A stretch of 64,000 bases of DNA from Geothrix sp. SG200 (GCF_022808935.1 NZ_JAKZFR010000001.1:868001-932000), one strand, 5' to 3'; positions 45,091 through 54,068 are shown, numbered from the stretch's first letter. Translations and numbers: made by a program. Notes: generated by a model not told the origin, from the sequence alone.

Positions 45091-48000
45091 ATGCGCTGGT
45101 TCCGTCCGCTCATCACCCTGCTGCTGCCCGCGATCCTGCTGGTGCCCACCATGGGCACGGCCCAGAAGCGCGGCGCCGAGGCCCCCTGGCGGGAGGGCGG
45201 ATGGACCGGCGCCTTCGCCAACCTGAGGCCCACCCTGCCCGGGAAACCTGGCCAGCTGGAGGCGGCCGGGCCCATCCCGGCCGAGGCGCGCATCCGCATC
45301 TACCGCGTGGAGGATCCCGAATCCCTTTTGAAGAAGGTGCTGGCGGATCGGGGCCGGGCCGCGGCCGAAGGCGGCCGGGGCGTCCAGGATCCCCTCGACC
45401 TGCTGCGAGAGGCGGTCCTGTGGGGCGGCCGGCGCGCCTTCGTCACGGTCCACCGCACGGCCACCCAGGCCCTGCGGGACGCCGCCAAGCAGGCCGACCG
45501 CCTGCGCTCGGCCCGCACCTCGCCGGACCGGATCCGCGAAGGTGTTGCCCTGCCCATCGAAGGCCAACCCGGGATCACCTTCGTCACCGAACTCGTGCCC
45601 CGCATCAGCGAGGAACTCGCCGGGAAGAAGGGAAATCCGGACGACGAGTCCGGAGACGATGGCTTCCTCAGCCGGGTGGACTTGCCAGCCCAGGCTGCCG
45701 GCCTGTACCTGGTGGAAGTGCTGCGCGGCAGCGACGCGGCCTATGTGCCGTGGCTCGTCACGGACCTGGCCCTGCTGTCGGAACAGGATGGCTCGCGGAT
45801 TCGCGTGCGGGCGGTCGATGCGCGGGACGGCTCTGCCAAGGCCGGCGTCGCCGGCCAAATCCTCGAGGGTCCGAAGGCCCAGCCCCTGGCCTTCGACGGT
45901 TCGGGAACGGCCGAGGCCGCGGCCACGCCCGGCGTGCGGCGGGTGGTGGTGGCCCGCAGCGGGGCGAGCTTCGCCCTGCTGGCCAGCGAGGGGCAGGGCT
46001 CCGCGGCCGTGCGCCAGCGCCTCTACGCCTTCACCGAGCGGCCCCTCTACCGGCCGGGCCAGGAGGTCTTCGCCAAGGCCATCCTCCGCCGGGTGGAGGA
46101 AGGCGAGAACCGCGTGGCGGGCGGCGCCGCGGACCTCCCCTTCACGGTGCTCGATCCTGAGGACACGAAGGTGACCGAGGGCCATGCCAAGCTGCTGAAC
46201 GCGGAGACGGGCACCTACGCCGCCCAGTTCACCCTCCCTGGCGCGGGCCGCCTGGGTCTCTACCGCCTCGTCTTCCAGGGGCCGCAGGGGCCGGGCCAGG
46301 CGGAGTTCAAGGTTGAGCAGTTCGTGAAGCCCGCCTTCGAGGTCAAGGTCACGGCGGCGAAGGCCAAGGTGGGCCTGGGCGACACGCTGGCGTTCCACGC
46401 CAACGCCAGGTATTTCTACGGCGCCGCCGTGCGCGGCGCCAAGGCGGACTGGTTCCTCTACAAGGTGGTGCCGCCGAAGTCCCGCTGGATCTGGGACGAC
46501 GAGGACGCCGGCCCAGCACCCGAGCTCATGGAGAGCGGCCAGCTGGAGCTGGACGAGGAGGGCCAGGCGGATCTGCCCACGTTCAAGGCCGAGAGCGACG
46601 GCCTCTGGCGGATGGTGGTGAAGGTGGCCGACGCATCGGGTCAGCGGAACAGCGGGCAGGCCCAGGTGCGGGCCGCCGCCGGCGATCTGGTACTGATGAT
46701 CGCCTCGGACCGCCAGGTGGCCCTGCCCGGGAAGCCCTTCCAGGTCACCGCCAGGGCCCTGGATCTGGACGGCAAGGAGGTGCCGGGCGTGGCCATCTCC
46801 CTTCGCGCCGCCCGCATCGTGGCGCAGAAGGACACCGCGTACTGGTGGTCCAGGCCCAACGCCCTGAAGCCCGGCGAGACCGTGGCTTCCGCCCCGGGCC
46901 CCCAGGCCATGCTGAGCATCCCGGAAGGCGGCGCCTTCCTGCTGGTGGCCGAGGCCCGCGATTCGAAGGGCCGCCCCGTGACCGCCCAGCGCCAGATCAC
47001 CGTGGCGGCCGAGGGCACGCCGCTGCCCGCGGTGCCGGATCTCCGCGCGGCGGCGGACAAGCCCGAGTACCAGCCGGGCGACACGGCCCGGATCCTCGTG
47101 CAGCTGCCCCGTCCCAAGCTGACGCTGCACTGGGCCCTGGAGCATGAGGACCTTGGCCGGCACCAGAGCCGGATCGTCCAGGGCACCACCGCCCTGGTCG
47201 AGATCCCCGTCACGGCCGCCATGCAGCCCAACGCCTGGGCCGTCTTCGAGATCGTGAGCGAAGGCCGTCGCCAGATGGTCGAGGTGCCCCTTCGTGTGCC
47301 GAAGCGGGACCGCCGCCTCTCGGTGGCCGTTACCACGGACAAGGAGCGCTACCAGCCCGGCCAGCCCATGAAGGTGTCCGTGGAAGTGAAGGACGCGGCC
47401 GGGAAGCCCGCCGCCGCGGACCTCAGCGTGGGGGTGGTGGACGAGGCCATCTACGCCTTGAGCCAGGAGCTGAACCCCGATCCCGTGCGCTTCTTCCATC
47501 CCACGCGGCGTCACGGCGTGCTGCGGTCGGGCTCCACGGACTGGAGCTTCCACGACCTGCTGCGCCGCCAGCGCCCCGTGTGGAGCCTCAAGCAGACGAA
47601 GCGGGGCGACTTCAAGGCCGATGACGACGAGAAGGTGCGTCAGAACTTCAAGGACACGGCCCACTGGGCGCCATTCGTGGCTGCGGGGCGGGACGGGAAG
47701 GCGAGCGTGGACCTCGTGCTGCCGGACAACCTCACGGCCTGGCGGGCCACGGCCACGGCGATCACCGCCGACACCAAGGTGGGCGTGGGACGGGCCTCGA
47801 AGCCCGCCTCCAAGCCCCTGCAGGTGGCCCTCACGCTGCCGCGGACGCTGAGCGTGGGCGAGGAGGCCCGGGCCATCGCCCTGGTGCGGAACCTCTCGGG
47901 CCAGCCCATCCAGGGCCGGGTCCGCCTGGAGGTGCAGAACGGCCGCTTCTCCGGAACGCCCGAAGGCACCTTCACCCTCCAGGACCAGGGCGAGTACCGC

Positions 48001-49848
48001 TTCGCCCTGCCGCTGTTCTCGGACAAGACCGGCCCGCTGACGGTCACGGCCCGGGTGGAGGGCGGCGGCCTGAAGGACGCCGAGCGGCAGAAGGTCGCGG
48101 TGCTGGACCAGCTGGTGCCGGCCTCCCTCTCAGGCTCCATCCTGCTGGACGGCGGCAGCCAGACGGTCACGATCCCGGCGCCTCCCTCGGCGAAGGGCGA
48201 GGCGGCCCTGGTGCTCACGCCCGTGGGCAACCTGGAGCACCTGGCCGCGCCCTCGCTGCCCTACCTCATCGGCTATCCCTACGGCTGCGTGGAGCAGACC
48301 CTGTCCAGCTTCGTGCCCAACCTGCTGGTGGCCGACCTGGTGAAACAGGGCGCCATGCCGGACCTGGACTGGAAGCAGCTCACGAACCTGGACCGCAACA
48401 TCCGGGACGGCGTGTTCAAGGTCTACGGCTACCAGCAGCCCAACGGCGGCTGGGGCTGGTACGCGCCCAAGGACTTCGGCCTGGATGCCAACCCCCACAC
48501 CACCGGCTATGCCATCCAGAGCTTCGCCACCATGAAGCGTCTGGGCTATGCCGTGGATGAGGGCGTCTACCGCCGGGGCCGCCTCGCCGCCATGAACCTC
48601 TTCCAGCAGGTGGCGCGGCAGGCGGATCAGGCCACGGCTACCCAGCGCCAGCGGAACAGCCACGGGCAGACCGCCGATCCCCAGGCGGATGCGGCCTTCC
48701 TGCTGGCCTCCCTGGCCCAAACCGGCGAGCCCATCGCGGGGCTGGTGGACAGCGCGGCCGACAAGGTGCTCCAAGGCCGGTGGTCCGGCGACCATGTGCT
48801 GGCCCTGGTGGCCCTGGCCGCCGCCCAGGCGAAGCATCCCAAGGCGGCGGCCCTGGCCGAGCGCCTGGAACATCGCGCCGTGGTGAAGGGCGGCCTGGCC
48901 CGGTGGGAGGGCCGGCGCGACGTCTGGTGGGGCTATGCCTCCGGCGACGTGGTGCCCACGGTGATGGCGCTGAAGGCCCTCTGCCTGGTGCGTCCGCAGT
49001 CGCCGCTGATCCGCCAGGGCGAGACGTTCCTGGCCTCGGAATACCGCGGCTATGGCTGGTATTCCACCTGGAGCACGGGCCAGATCGTGGACCTGCTGCC
49101 CTACCTGCTGAAGACCCGCAAGCTGGACTGGGGAGCGCTCGCGATCCAGGCCTCGGTGCAGGGGGGCCCCACCTGGGACTTCAAGGAGCGGCCGCAGGCC
49201 CGTCGCTGGAATGCCCGGGAAGCCCGGGTTGGCACCTTCGCCATGGCCGAGCCGAAGCCCGTCACGGTCACGGCCAGCGGCAGGGGACTGCTCGTGTGGA
49301 CCTACGCCTACCAGGTGCCCGGCAGCGCCGCGGGCGTGCCCAAGGGCGACGCGTCCACGGCGCTGCGCATGTCCGTGACCCGGGACCTCTGGCGCCTGAG
49401 GACGCCCCAGGAGACCGGCAATGCCAGTCAGGGCTGGATCCGCCAGCCCTGGACCGGGACGATGAAGGCCGGCGAGGAGGCATGGATGCAGGTGTCCTTC
49501 CGCACGGACCGCGACGCGGACTACGTGATGCTGGAGGTGCCCATCCCCGGCGGCCTCAACCCCACCGTGAAGCTCGAGGGCTTCGTGCTCGAAGGGAAGT
49601 CCTTCACCGAGGAAGGAGCCTCGGACCGCTGGGTGAAGCCGCGGATCGAGGTGCATTCCGACAAGGTGACGTTCCTGTTCCCCCACACCTGGAGCTGGGA
49701 TACGCAGACCGTCCGGATCCTCCTGCGGGCGGGCATGGCGGGCCACTACCGGCTCAGGCCCGCCAAGCTGAGCCTCATGTCGAACGAGGGGCAGTGGGTC
49801 ACCAGCGACGGGCTGGACCTGAAGGTGGTGGATGGAGGTGCGCGATGA
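45091..49848 (+). CDS. Bacterial alpha-2-macroglobulin (YfaS/MagD type) with CxEQ thioester motif
   Basis: A 1585-residue exported protein with an N-terminal signal peptide (LITLLLPAILLVPTMGTA). It is a multi-domain macroglobulin. MG-type strands carry RPLYRPGQEVFAKAILR, PEYQPGDTARILVQL and RYQPGQPMKVSVEVKD. An A2M core block is DNLTAWRATATAITADTKVG, and an alpha-toroid thioester domain follows. The thioester motif YPYGCVEQT has C1066-V-E-Q1069, able to form the reactive internal bond that traps proteases. It ends with a receptor-binding-like beta domain. Such proteins sit in the periplasm and protect the envelope. Gene order matches yfaS/magD operons. The stop overlaps the next start. Confidence 0.95.
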   Translation: MRWFRPLITLLLPAILLVPTMGTAQKRGAEAPWREGGWTGAFANLRPTLPGKPGQLEAAGPIPAEARIRIYRVEDPESLLKKVLADRGRAAAEGGRGVQDPLDLLREAVLWGGRRAFVTVHRTATQALRDAAKQADRLRSARTSPDRIREGVALPIEGQPGITFVTELVPRISEELAGKKGNPDDESGDDGFLSRVDLPAQAAGLYLVEVLRGSDAAYVPWLVTDLALLSEQDGSRIRVRAVDARDGSAKAGVAGQILEGPKAQPLAFDGSGTAEAAATPGVRRVVVARSGASFALLASEGQGSAAVRQRLYAFTERPLYRPGQEVFAKAILRRVEEGENRVAGGAADLPFTVLDPEDTKVTEGHAKLLNAETGTYAAQFTLPGAGRLGLYRLVFQGPQGPGQAEFKVEQFVKPAFEVKVTAAKAKVGLGDTLAFHANARYFYGAAVRGAKADWFLYKVVPPKSRWIWDDEDAGPAPELMESGQLELDEEGQADLPTFKAESDGLWRMVVKVADASGQRNSGQAQVRAAAGDLVLMIASDRQVALPGKPFQVTARALDLDGKEVPGVAISLRAARIVAQKDTAYWWSRPNALKPGETVASAPGPQAMLSIPEGGAFLLVAEARDSKGRPVTAQRQITVAAEGTPLPAVPDLRAAADKPEYQPGDTARILVQLPRPKLTLHWALEHEDLGRHQSRIVQGTTALVEIPVTAAMQPNAWAVFEIVSEGRRQMVEVPLRVPKRDRRLSVAVTTDKERYQPGQPMKVSVEVKDAAGKPAAADLSVGVVDEAIYALSQELNPDPVRFFHPTRRHGVLRSGSTDWSFHDLLRRQRPVWSLKQTKRGDFKADDDEKVRQNFKDTAHWAPFVAAGRDGKASVDLVLPDNLTAWRATATAITADTKVGVGRASKPASKPLQVALTLPRTLSVGEEARAIALVRNLSGQPIQGRVRLEVQNGRFSGTPEGTFTLQDQGEYRFALPLFSDKTGPLTVTARVEGGGLKDAERQKVAVLDQLVPASLSGSILLDGGSQTVTIPAPPSAKGEAALVLTPVGNLEHLAAPSLPYLIGYPYGCVEQTLSSFVPNLLVADLVKQGAMPDLDWKQLTNLDRNIRDGVFKVYGYQQPNGGWGWYAPKDFGLDANPHTTGYAIQSFATMKRLGYAVDEGVYRRGRLAAMNLFQQVARQADQATATQRQRNSHGQTADPQADAAFLLASLAQTGEPIAGLVDSAADKVLQGRWSGDHVLALVALAAAQAKHPKAAALAERLEHRAVVKGGLARWEGRRDVWWGYASGDVVPTVMALKALCLVRPQSPLIRQGETFLASEYRGYGWYSTWSTGQIVDLLPYLLKTRKLDWGALAIQASVQGGPTWDFKERPQARRWNAREARVGTFAMAEPKPVTVTASGRGLLVWTYAYQVPGSAAGVPKGDASTALRMSVTRDLWRLRTPQETGNASQGWIRQPWTGTMKAGEEAWMQVSFRTDRDADYVMLEVPIPGGLNPTVKLEGFVLEGKSFTEEGASDRWVKPRIEVHSDKVTFLFPHTWSWDTQTVRILLRAGMAGHYRLRPAKLSLMSNEGQWVTSDGLDLKVVDGGAR

Positions 49849-50702
49849 AGGCCGGGCTGGTTCTCTCCCTGCTGCTGTCGGCCACCTTCCTCGGGGCGCA
49901 GAAACCGCCCCCGGCCAAAGCGCCCGCCGCGGCCTACGTGCCGGACCTGAAGCTCTGGCGCATGGACGTGTCGCCGGCTCTGGGCGGCTGGTCCGGCGAC
50001 CGCGCCGTGGCGCTGAAGGTGAAGCTGGTGGATCCCAAGGATCCGAACCCGCCCAAGGATGAACCCCAGCCGCGGTACTTCGACTACGAGGAGGATGGTG
50101 GCTATGAGCCGCCGGCCGAGGACACGCGCACCGCCGATCAGCTGCGCAAAGAGCGGCTGGCGCGGGAGGCGGAGGCCGCCCGCAACGCCTGGCGGTCGCG
50201 CACCCTGCTGGTGTGGCTCAATGGCGCCTCGATGCGGTGGCAGGCCAGCGTAGGCACCTCCTTGAACATGGAACTCACAGCCCAGAATGGCGAGAACCGG
50301 CTGGAGATCCTGGAGCCGGATTCGGGCCTGAAAGTGGTCCGGAGCTGGTGGGTGTCCACCACCCGCACACGGCTTCGGGTGGTAAGCCTCCAGGTCAACG
50401 ATGAGTACGCCAGCGGCAGCCTCCAGGTGCAGGAGCCGGACGGGGCCCTGGCGCAGGGTGGGCGCCGCACGCCTTCGGGCGGCATGCTGCGCTGGTCCGG
50501 CGAGTACACCCATGACACGCCGCCACCGGGCACCTACGCGCTGAAGTGGACCGGGGGCTGGCGGGGAGGCAAGCCTGCCCGCATCCACGTGGAGGCCGTG
50601 CTCGACGGCGGCACGGACCAGGAGCGCCGCTGGACCTGGGAACGCCTGATCCTGCCGGGTTCCGGCCCGGTCATGCTGGGGACCTTCGATGTGGAACCCT
50701 AG
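49845..50702 (+). CDS. DUF2135 (YfaP-like) exported protein
   Basis: A 285-residue exported protein with a clear signal peptide (AGLVLSLLLSATFLGA). A charged middle helix (TADQLRKERLAREAEAARNA) is followed by a beta domain (TLLVWLNGASMRWQA; LNMELTAQNGENRLEILEPD; GTYALKWTGGW). This and its place after the macroglobulin gene fit DUF2135 of YfaP. The function is unknown; a partner of the macroglobulin is likely. GGAGGT lies before ATG 49845, which overlaps the macroglobulin stop. It overlaps the next gene by 14 nt. Confidence 0.7.
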   Translation: MKAGLVLSLLLSATFLGAQKPPPAKAPAAAYVPDLKLWRMDVSPALGGWSGDRAVALKVKLVDPKDPNPPKDEPQPRYFDYEEDGGYEPPAEDTRTADQLRKERLAREAEAARNAWRSRTLLVWLNGASMRWQASVGTSLNMELTAQNGENRLEILEPDSGLKVVRSWWVSTTRTRLRVVSLQVNDEYASGSLQVQEPDGALAQGGRRTPSGGMLRWSGEYTHDTPPPGTYALKWTGGWRGGKPARIHVEAVLDGGTDQERRWTWERLILPGSGPVMLGTFDVEP

Positions 50703-51519
50703 GTTGATCGGCCTCCTGCTCGCATCCTGCCTGCTGGCTGCCCAGCCGGCGCCTGAGGCCGGGCCCACGCCCTCGGTGGTGGCCGCGGCCCGGGCACCCA
50801 TCCTCCGACCCGGCGAAGGCTTCGCCATCACCCTGGGGGATGGCGAGGTGCATGCCTATGGCGAGGCGCGCAAGGAAGCTCCCATGGGCAGCCTCGCCAA
50901 GCTGGTCTGGATGAAGCTGGAAGGGAGCGAGTGGTCCGCCTCCGGCGTCCAGTACCGGTGCAAGGGCGCCGATGGGCCCTTCGTGTGCTGGAATCGCGAA
51001 GGTCATGGCCGCGTGGATCTGGCACTCGCCCTCCAGGAGAGCTGCAACCTCGCCTTCCTGGCCTGGATCGCGGGTTCCCGTGAACGCTGGGTGCAGGACT
51101 ACGGCCCGGATGCGGCCAGGGCCCGGCTCGAGGAGGCCTTCGAGCCCTTCCTCGGGCGCCGGATGCCCACGGGCGAGGGGCTGCCGCCGCTGACTGCAGC
51201 CTGGGTGGGCGACGGCGACCTGCTGCGCACCAGCCCCGAAGCCTTCCTGCGCTGGCTCATGGATCCGAGCCAGGCGGAGGTCGTCACCTTCGGCAAGCGC
51301 TTCCTGGCGGGCTTCTGGGTGGAGGTGAAGGACCTGTTCGGCAAAGAGGACTGGTGGTTCAAGACCGGCACGGGCCCGGTGCCCGGCGATCCGTCCGCCA
51401 CCAGCGCCTGGGTAGCGGGCGGCCGTCGATCGGTCCTTGTGGTGCTCCACCTGCCGCGGGGGCGGGGCAAGCAGGAGGGCATGACGCGCATCCGGGAGAT
51501 CCTGGGGCTGAAGCCTTGA
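50689..51519 (+). CDS. DUF2300-like exported protein with penicillin-binding-type motifs
   Basis: A 276-residue exported protein with a hydrophobic leader (LIGLLLASCLLAAQ). It carries a full serine penicillin-recognising triad in correct order and spacing: S68-L-A-K71 (MGSLAKLVW), S118-C-N120 (ESCNLAFL), and K225-T-G227 (FKTGTG). The fold is therefore probably that of class D beta-lactamases and transpeptidases. It corresponds in position to the first part of YfaQ. Activity on peptidoglycan or beta-lactams is inference. It begins inside the end of the DUF2135 gene and ends over the next start. Confidence 0.7.
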   Translation: MWNPRLIGLLLASCLLAAQPAPEAGPTPSVVAAARAPILRPGEGFAITLGDGEVHAYGEARKEAPMGSLAKLVWMKLEGSEWSASGVQYRCKGADGPFVCWNREGHGRVDLALALQESCNLAFLAWIAGSRERWVQDYGPDAARARLEEAFEPFLGRRMPTGEGLPPLTAAWVGDGDLLRTSPEAFLRWLMDPSQAEVVTFGKRFLAGFWVEVKDLFGKEDWWFKTGTGPVPGDPSATSAWVAGGRRSVLVVLHLPRGRGKQEGMTRIREILGLKP

Positions 51520-52994
51520 TCCTGCTGGTTGCCCCGGCACCCGCTCCGCCGTTCACGCCACCGGTGATCGAAGGAGACGGCGCCAATCAGAGCGCGCTGG
51601 AGGACTCGCTGCGGATGGCCTTCGCATCCACGGCGGGGTTCGGGCCCTGGCCACCTGGGCCCTGGCGGGTCCGACTCCACCCGGATTCGATCGCCTTCGA
51701 GAAGGCCACGGGCGCGCCCCCGGGGCGCAGTGGCCAGTGGCTGGGAGACACCCTTCATCTTCGCCCCTGGGAGCAGCTGCGGCGGCGGGACCTCGGCGCC
51801 ATCCTGCGCCACGAACTGGCCCACCGGCGCCTTCGGGACGCGCACCTCCGGCGCTGGGTGGAGGAAGCGCGGTGCTTGTGGGCGGAAGGTCATGCCAAAC
51901 CGCCCAAGACCTGGCCCACCGCCCCGCCGACAGGTGTCCAGGCGCGCCTGGACCGGGCCCTGGCGGCCGGCGCCACCCGCGAGCAGGCCTGGGCCTATCG
52001 CTGGCTGCGGGCCTGGCTGAACGGCGGTCCCCTGCCGCCCACGCCAGGCCAGACCAGTGCCACTGTGGAACGCTGGGTCAAGGAAGCTCCCGTCCTGGCC
52101 GAGACCACCGTCACGGTGGTCTGGCCCGCGGAGCGCCTGCGGGGCCCCATGGTCGTGAATGGACATCGCCTGTCGCATCGCCTCGGGAGGGTCTGGCGCT
52201 TCCAGGGGACCATCCGGTTCCAGGCTGGCTTTCCGATCGCGACGCTTCGGGGCACGGTGCAGGTCCGGGCCCAGCGCCACGGCTGGCGCCTGGCCTGGAC
52301 GACCTCCAGGACGGCCTGGATCGCCGCGGCCACCGAGGGGGAGCTCGGCGCCGATTCGCCCTTCGAGGCCCGGCGCGCCCTGGCCGCGGTGCTGGATCGG
52401 TGGTTGGAGGGCCATCCCCGGCAGCACCCGGAGGGCACCCTCTGTCCACTGACCCATTGCGCGGTGGTGCGAGGCGGGGCCATGCCGGGTACGACCCGGG
52501 CCGTAGAGGCGGCTCCGGTCCTGAACCTGGATTCCCGCTGGGCCTTCTTCACGGGCTCCGCCGGCGGGCATCCGCTGAGCCCCCGGGCGGTGTGGGGCGA
52601 CGGGCCCGCCGAGGCCGGCGCCGCTCCGGAGGTGCCGGGAGATCGCTGGGTGGCCTGGGAACGCAGGCTGGATGCCGCTCAGGTCGCGGTCCTGAAGCGG
52701 GATGTGGCCGTCGGCCTGAGGCCGGGGCAGCTCGGGATGATGCTCGGGGCCTCCGGGCCCTACGCGGTGGAGGCGCTGCGCCTCGCCGCAGGACGGCGGT
52801 ACGGCTGGACCACGTGGCCCAGCAATGTCTGCGAGGCCGAGATGCTACCGGACGGTTCCCTCCGGCTGAAGGGGCGTGGCTGGGGCCACAACGTGGGCCT
52901 CTGCCTCAGCACCGCGCGGTTCCGCGCGACTCAGGGCGCCACGGCGGAACAGATCCTGGCGGAGGCCTTTCCGCCTTCGTGGCGGACGCCATGA
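51516..52994 (+). CDS. Zincin-like plus SpoIID-like exported protein (YfaQ C-terminal counterpart)
   Basis: A 492-residue protein starting at TTG 51516, overlapping the previous stop (TTGA). The short N-terminus LILLVAPAPAPPF may be a weak signal. Residues 99-103 read HELAH with a later RRWVEEARCLWAEG. This is the HExxH plus W-x-x-E arrangement of peptidase-MA-like zinc metallopeptidases (H99, H103, E117 as candidate ligands). The C-terminal third is SpoIID/LytB-like, ending in GRGWGHNVGLCLSTARFRAT. SpoIID domains are peptidoglycan lytic transglycosylases. The combination suggests an envelope protease or wall hydrolase. The next gene starts in its stop codon. Confidence 0.6.
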   Translation: MILLVAPAPAPPFTPPVIEGDGANQSALEDSLRMAFASTAGFGPWPPGPWRVRLHPDSIAFEKATGAPPGRSGQWLGDTLHLRPWEQLRRRDLGAILRHELAHRRLRDAHLRRWVEEARCLWAEGHAKPPKTWPTAPPTGVQARLDRALAAGATREQAWAYRWLRAWLNGGPLPPTPGQTSATVERWVKEAPVLAETTVTVVWPAERLRGPMVVNGHRLSHRLGRVWRFQGTIRFQAGFPIATLRGTVQVRAQRHGWRLAWTTSRTAWIAAATEGELGADSPFEARRALAAVLDRWLEGHPRQHPEGTLCPLTHCAVVRGGAMPGTTRAVEAAPVLNLDSRWAFFTGSAGGHPLSPRAVWGDGPAEAGAAPEVPGDRWVAWERRLDAAQVAVLKRDVAVGLRPGQLGMMLGASGPYAVEALRLAAGRRYGWTTWPSNVCEAEMLPDGSLRLKGRGWGHNVGLCLSTARFRATQGATAEQILAEAFPPSWRTP

Positions 52995-53242
52995 CCTGGT
53001 GGGTGTACCTGCTCCGATGTGGCGACGGCACCCTCTACTGCGGCATCGCGCTCGATGTGGCGGCGAGGTTGAAGCAGCACCAGGAGGGCCGCGGTGCAAA
53101 GTACACCCGCGGCCGGGGTCCCCTGGAGCTGGCCTACTGCGAGGCCTGCGCCTCGAAGGCCGAGGCGCTGCGACGGGAGCGGGAAGTCAAGCGCCTGAGG
53201 CGCGGCGCCAAGGAGGCGCTGATCGCTACAGGAAGACCGTGA
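52991..53242 (+). CDS. GIY-YIG nuclease-superfamily protein (UPF0213 type)
   Basis: An 83-residue stand-alone GIY-YIG domain: WVYLLRCGDGTLYCGIALDV, then ARLKQHQEGRGAKYTRGRGP and the ending EREVKRLRRGAKEALI. The two aromatic/glycine strands and the H..G.G.KYT block match the UPF0213 group of small proteins. Their nuclease activity is mostly unproven. ATG 52991 overlaps the stop of the SpoIID-like gene. Its position at the end of the envelope operon is probably not functional. Confidence 0.88.
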   Translation: MTWWVYLLRCGDGTLYCGIALDVAARLKQHQEGRGAKYTRGRGPLELAYCEACASKAEALRREREVKRLRRGAKEALIATGRP

Positions 53243-54068
53243 TCGCGATGCGAATGCCCGGGTAGCGGGGATTGACCAGGTAGTAGCCGTCGCCGTAGTA
53301 GTCGATGTACACGCGATCGGCCAGGTACCAGTCATCCACCCAGAACTCCGGCCAGGGATCCACGATGAGGAACCAGTAGCCCCCGCAGCGGAACCGGGGG
53401 TAGCCCTGGTAGATCACCGGGCGGCTGCCGATGAGGAAGGGATGGCTGACTCCGAATCGGGAGACGAACTGCGGCTCGGGAATGCGGTAACCGCCATATC
53501 CTCCGCGCTGGGCCCAGGTCCGGTGGTCACGCTCCCAGTGCTGGGCGCGATGCTCACGCCAGCTGGACCGGGCCGGCCAGGCGTCGCGGCGCCAGGTGTC
53601 CCGGGACTGCCAGGCGCGGGCGGTTTCGGCGGCGCGCGGAGAGGGGCGGACCTCCCGACCCTGCGGGCGGGAGGCTTCGCGGCGATCGGAGGGGGACCTC
53701 ATGGCGCCATGAGCCTCGCGCCGGTCCAAGCGTCCTTCAGGGCGTCCTTCAGAGCGCCCTTCGGGTCGGGCGAAGCGCTCCGGCCGCTCCTGCCGCTCGG
53801 GCCGGGCCTGGCGTTCGGGTCCGGGCATGGGGCGGGCCCGCTCCATATCCCTCGAGGGGCGGGGTGCCTGGGGCGCGGCCCGCATGGGCGAGGGCTGCTC
53901 CCGGCCGCGCTCGGGGCTCCGCTCAGGGCCTCGTTCGGGGGCGCGGCCCTCGCGCGGGCGATCAGGCCGGGAGCCTTCCTCCCGGCGGTCGTGCTGGGCC
54001 GAGGCCGGCATGGCCAGGACTGCCAGAAGCGATAGAACCAAAGTGCTGGACGTTCGATGGCGCGTCAT
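53226..54068 (-). CDS. Exported Arg/Pro/Glu-rich protein with aromatic C-terminal domain
   Basis: A 280-residue protein with a signal peptide (LVLSLLAVLAMPASAQ). Residues about 25-175 are low-complexity, dominated by RP, ER and PE repeats (RPERQERPERFARPEGR). The last 90 residues are a Trp/Tyr/Gly-rich beta domain ending RYPGIRIAITVFL, with YYGDGYYLVNPRYPG, resembling small exported domains widespread in Acidobacteria and others. Function is unknown. ATG 54068 has GGAGG upstream. The 3' end overlaps the GIY-YIG gene convergently by 17 nt. Confidence 0.7.
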   Translation of the reverse strand: MTRHRTSSTLVLSLLAVLAMPASAQHDRREEGSRPDRPREGRAPERGPERSPERGREQPSPMRAAPQAPRPSRDMERARPMPGPERQARPERQERPERFARPEGRSEGRPEGRLDRREAHGAMRSPSDRREASRPQGREVRPSPRAAETARAWQSRDTWRRDAWPARSSWREHRAQHWERDHRTWAQRGGYGGYRIPEPQFVSRFGVSHPFLIGSRPVIYQGYPRFRCGGYWFLIVDPWPEFWVDDWYLADRVYIDYYGDGYYLVNPRYPGIRIAITVFL

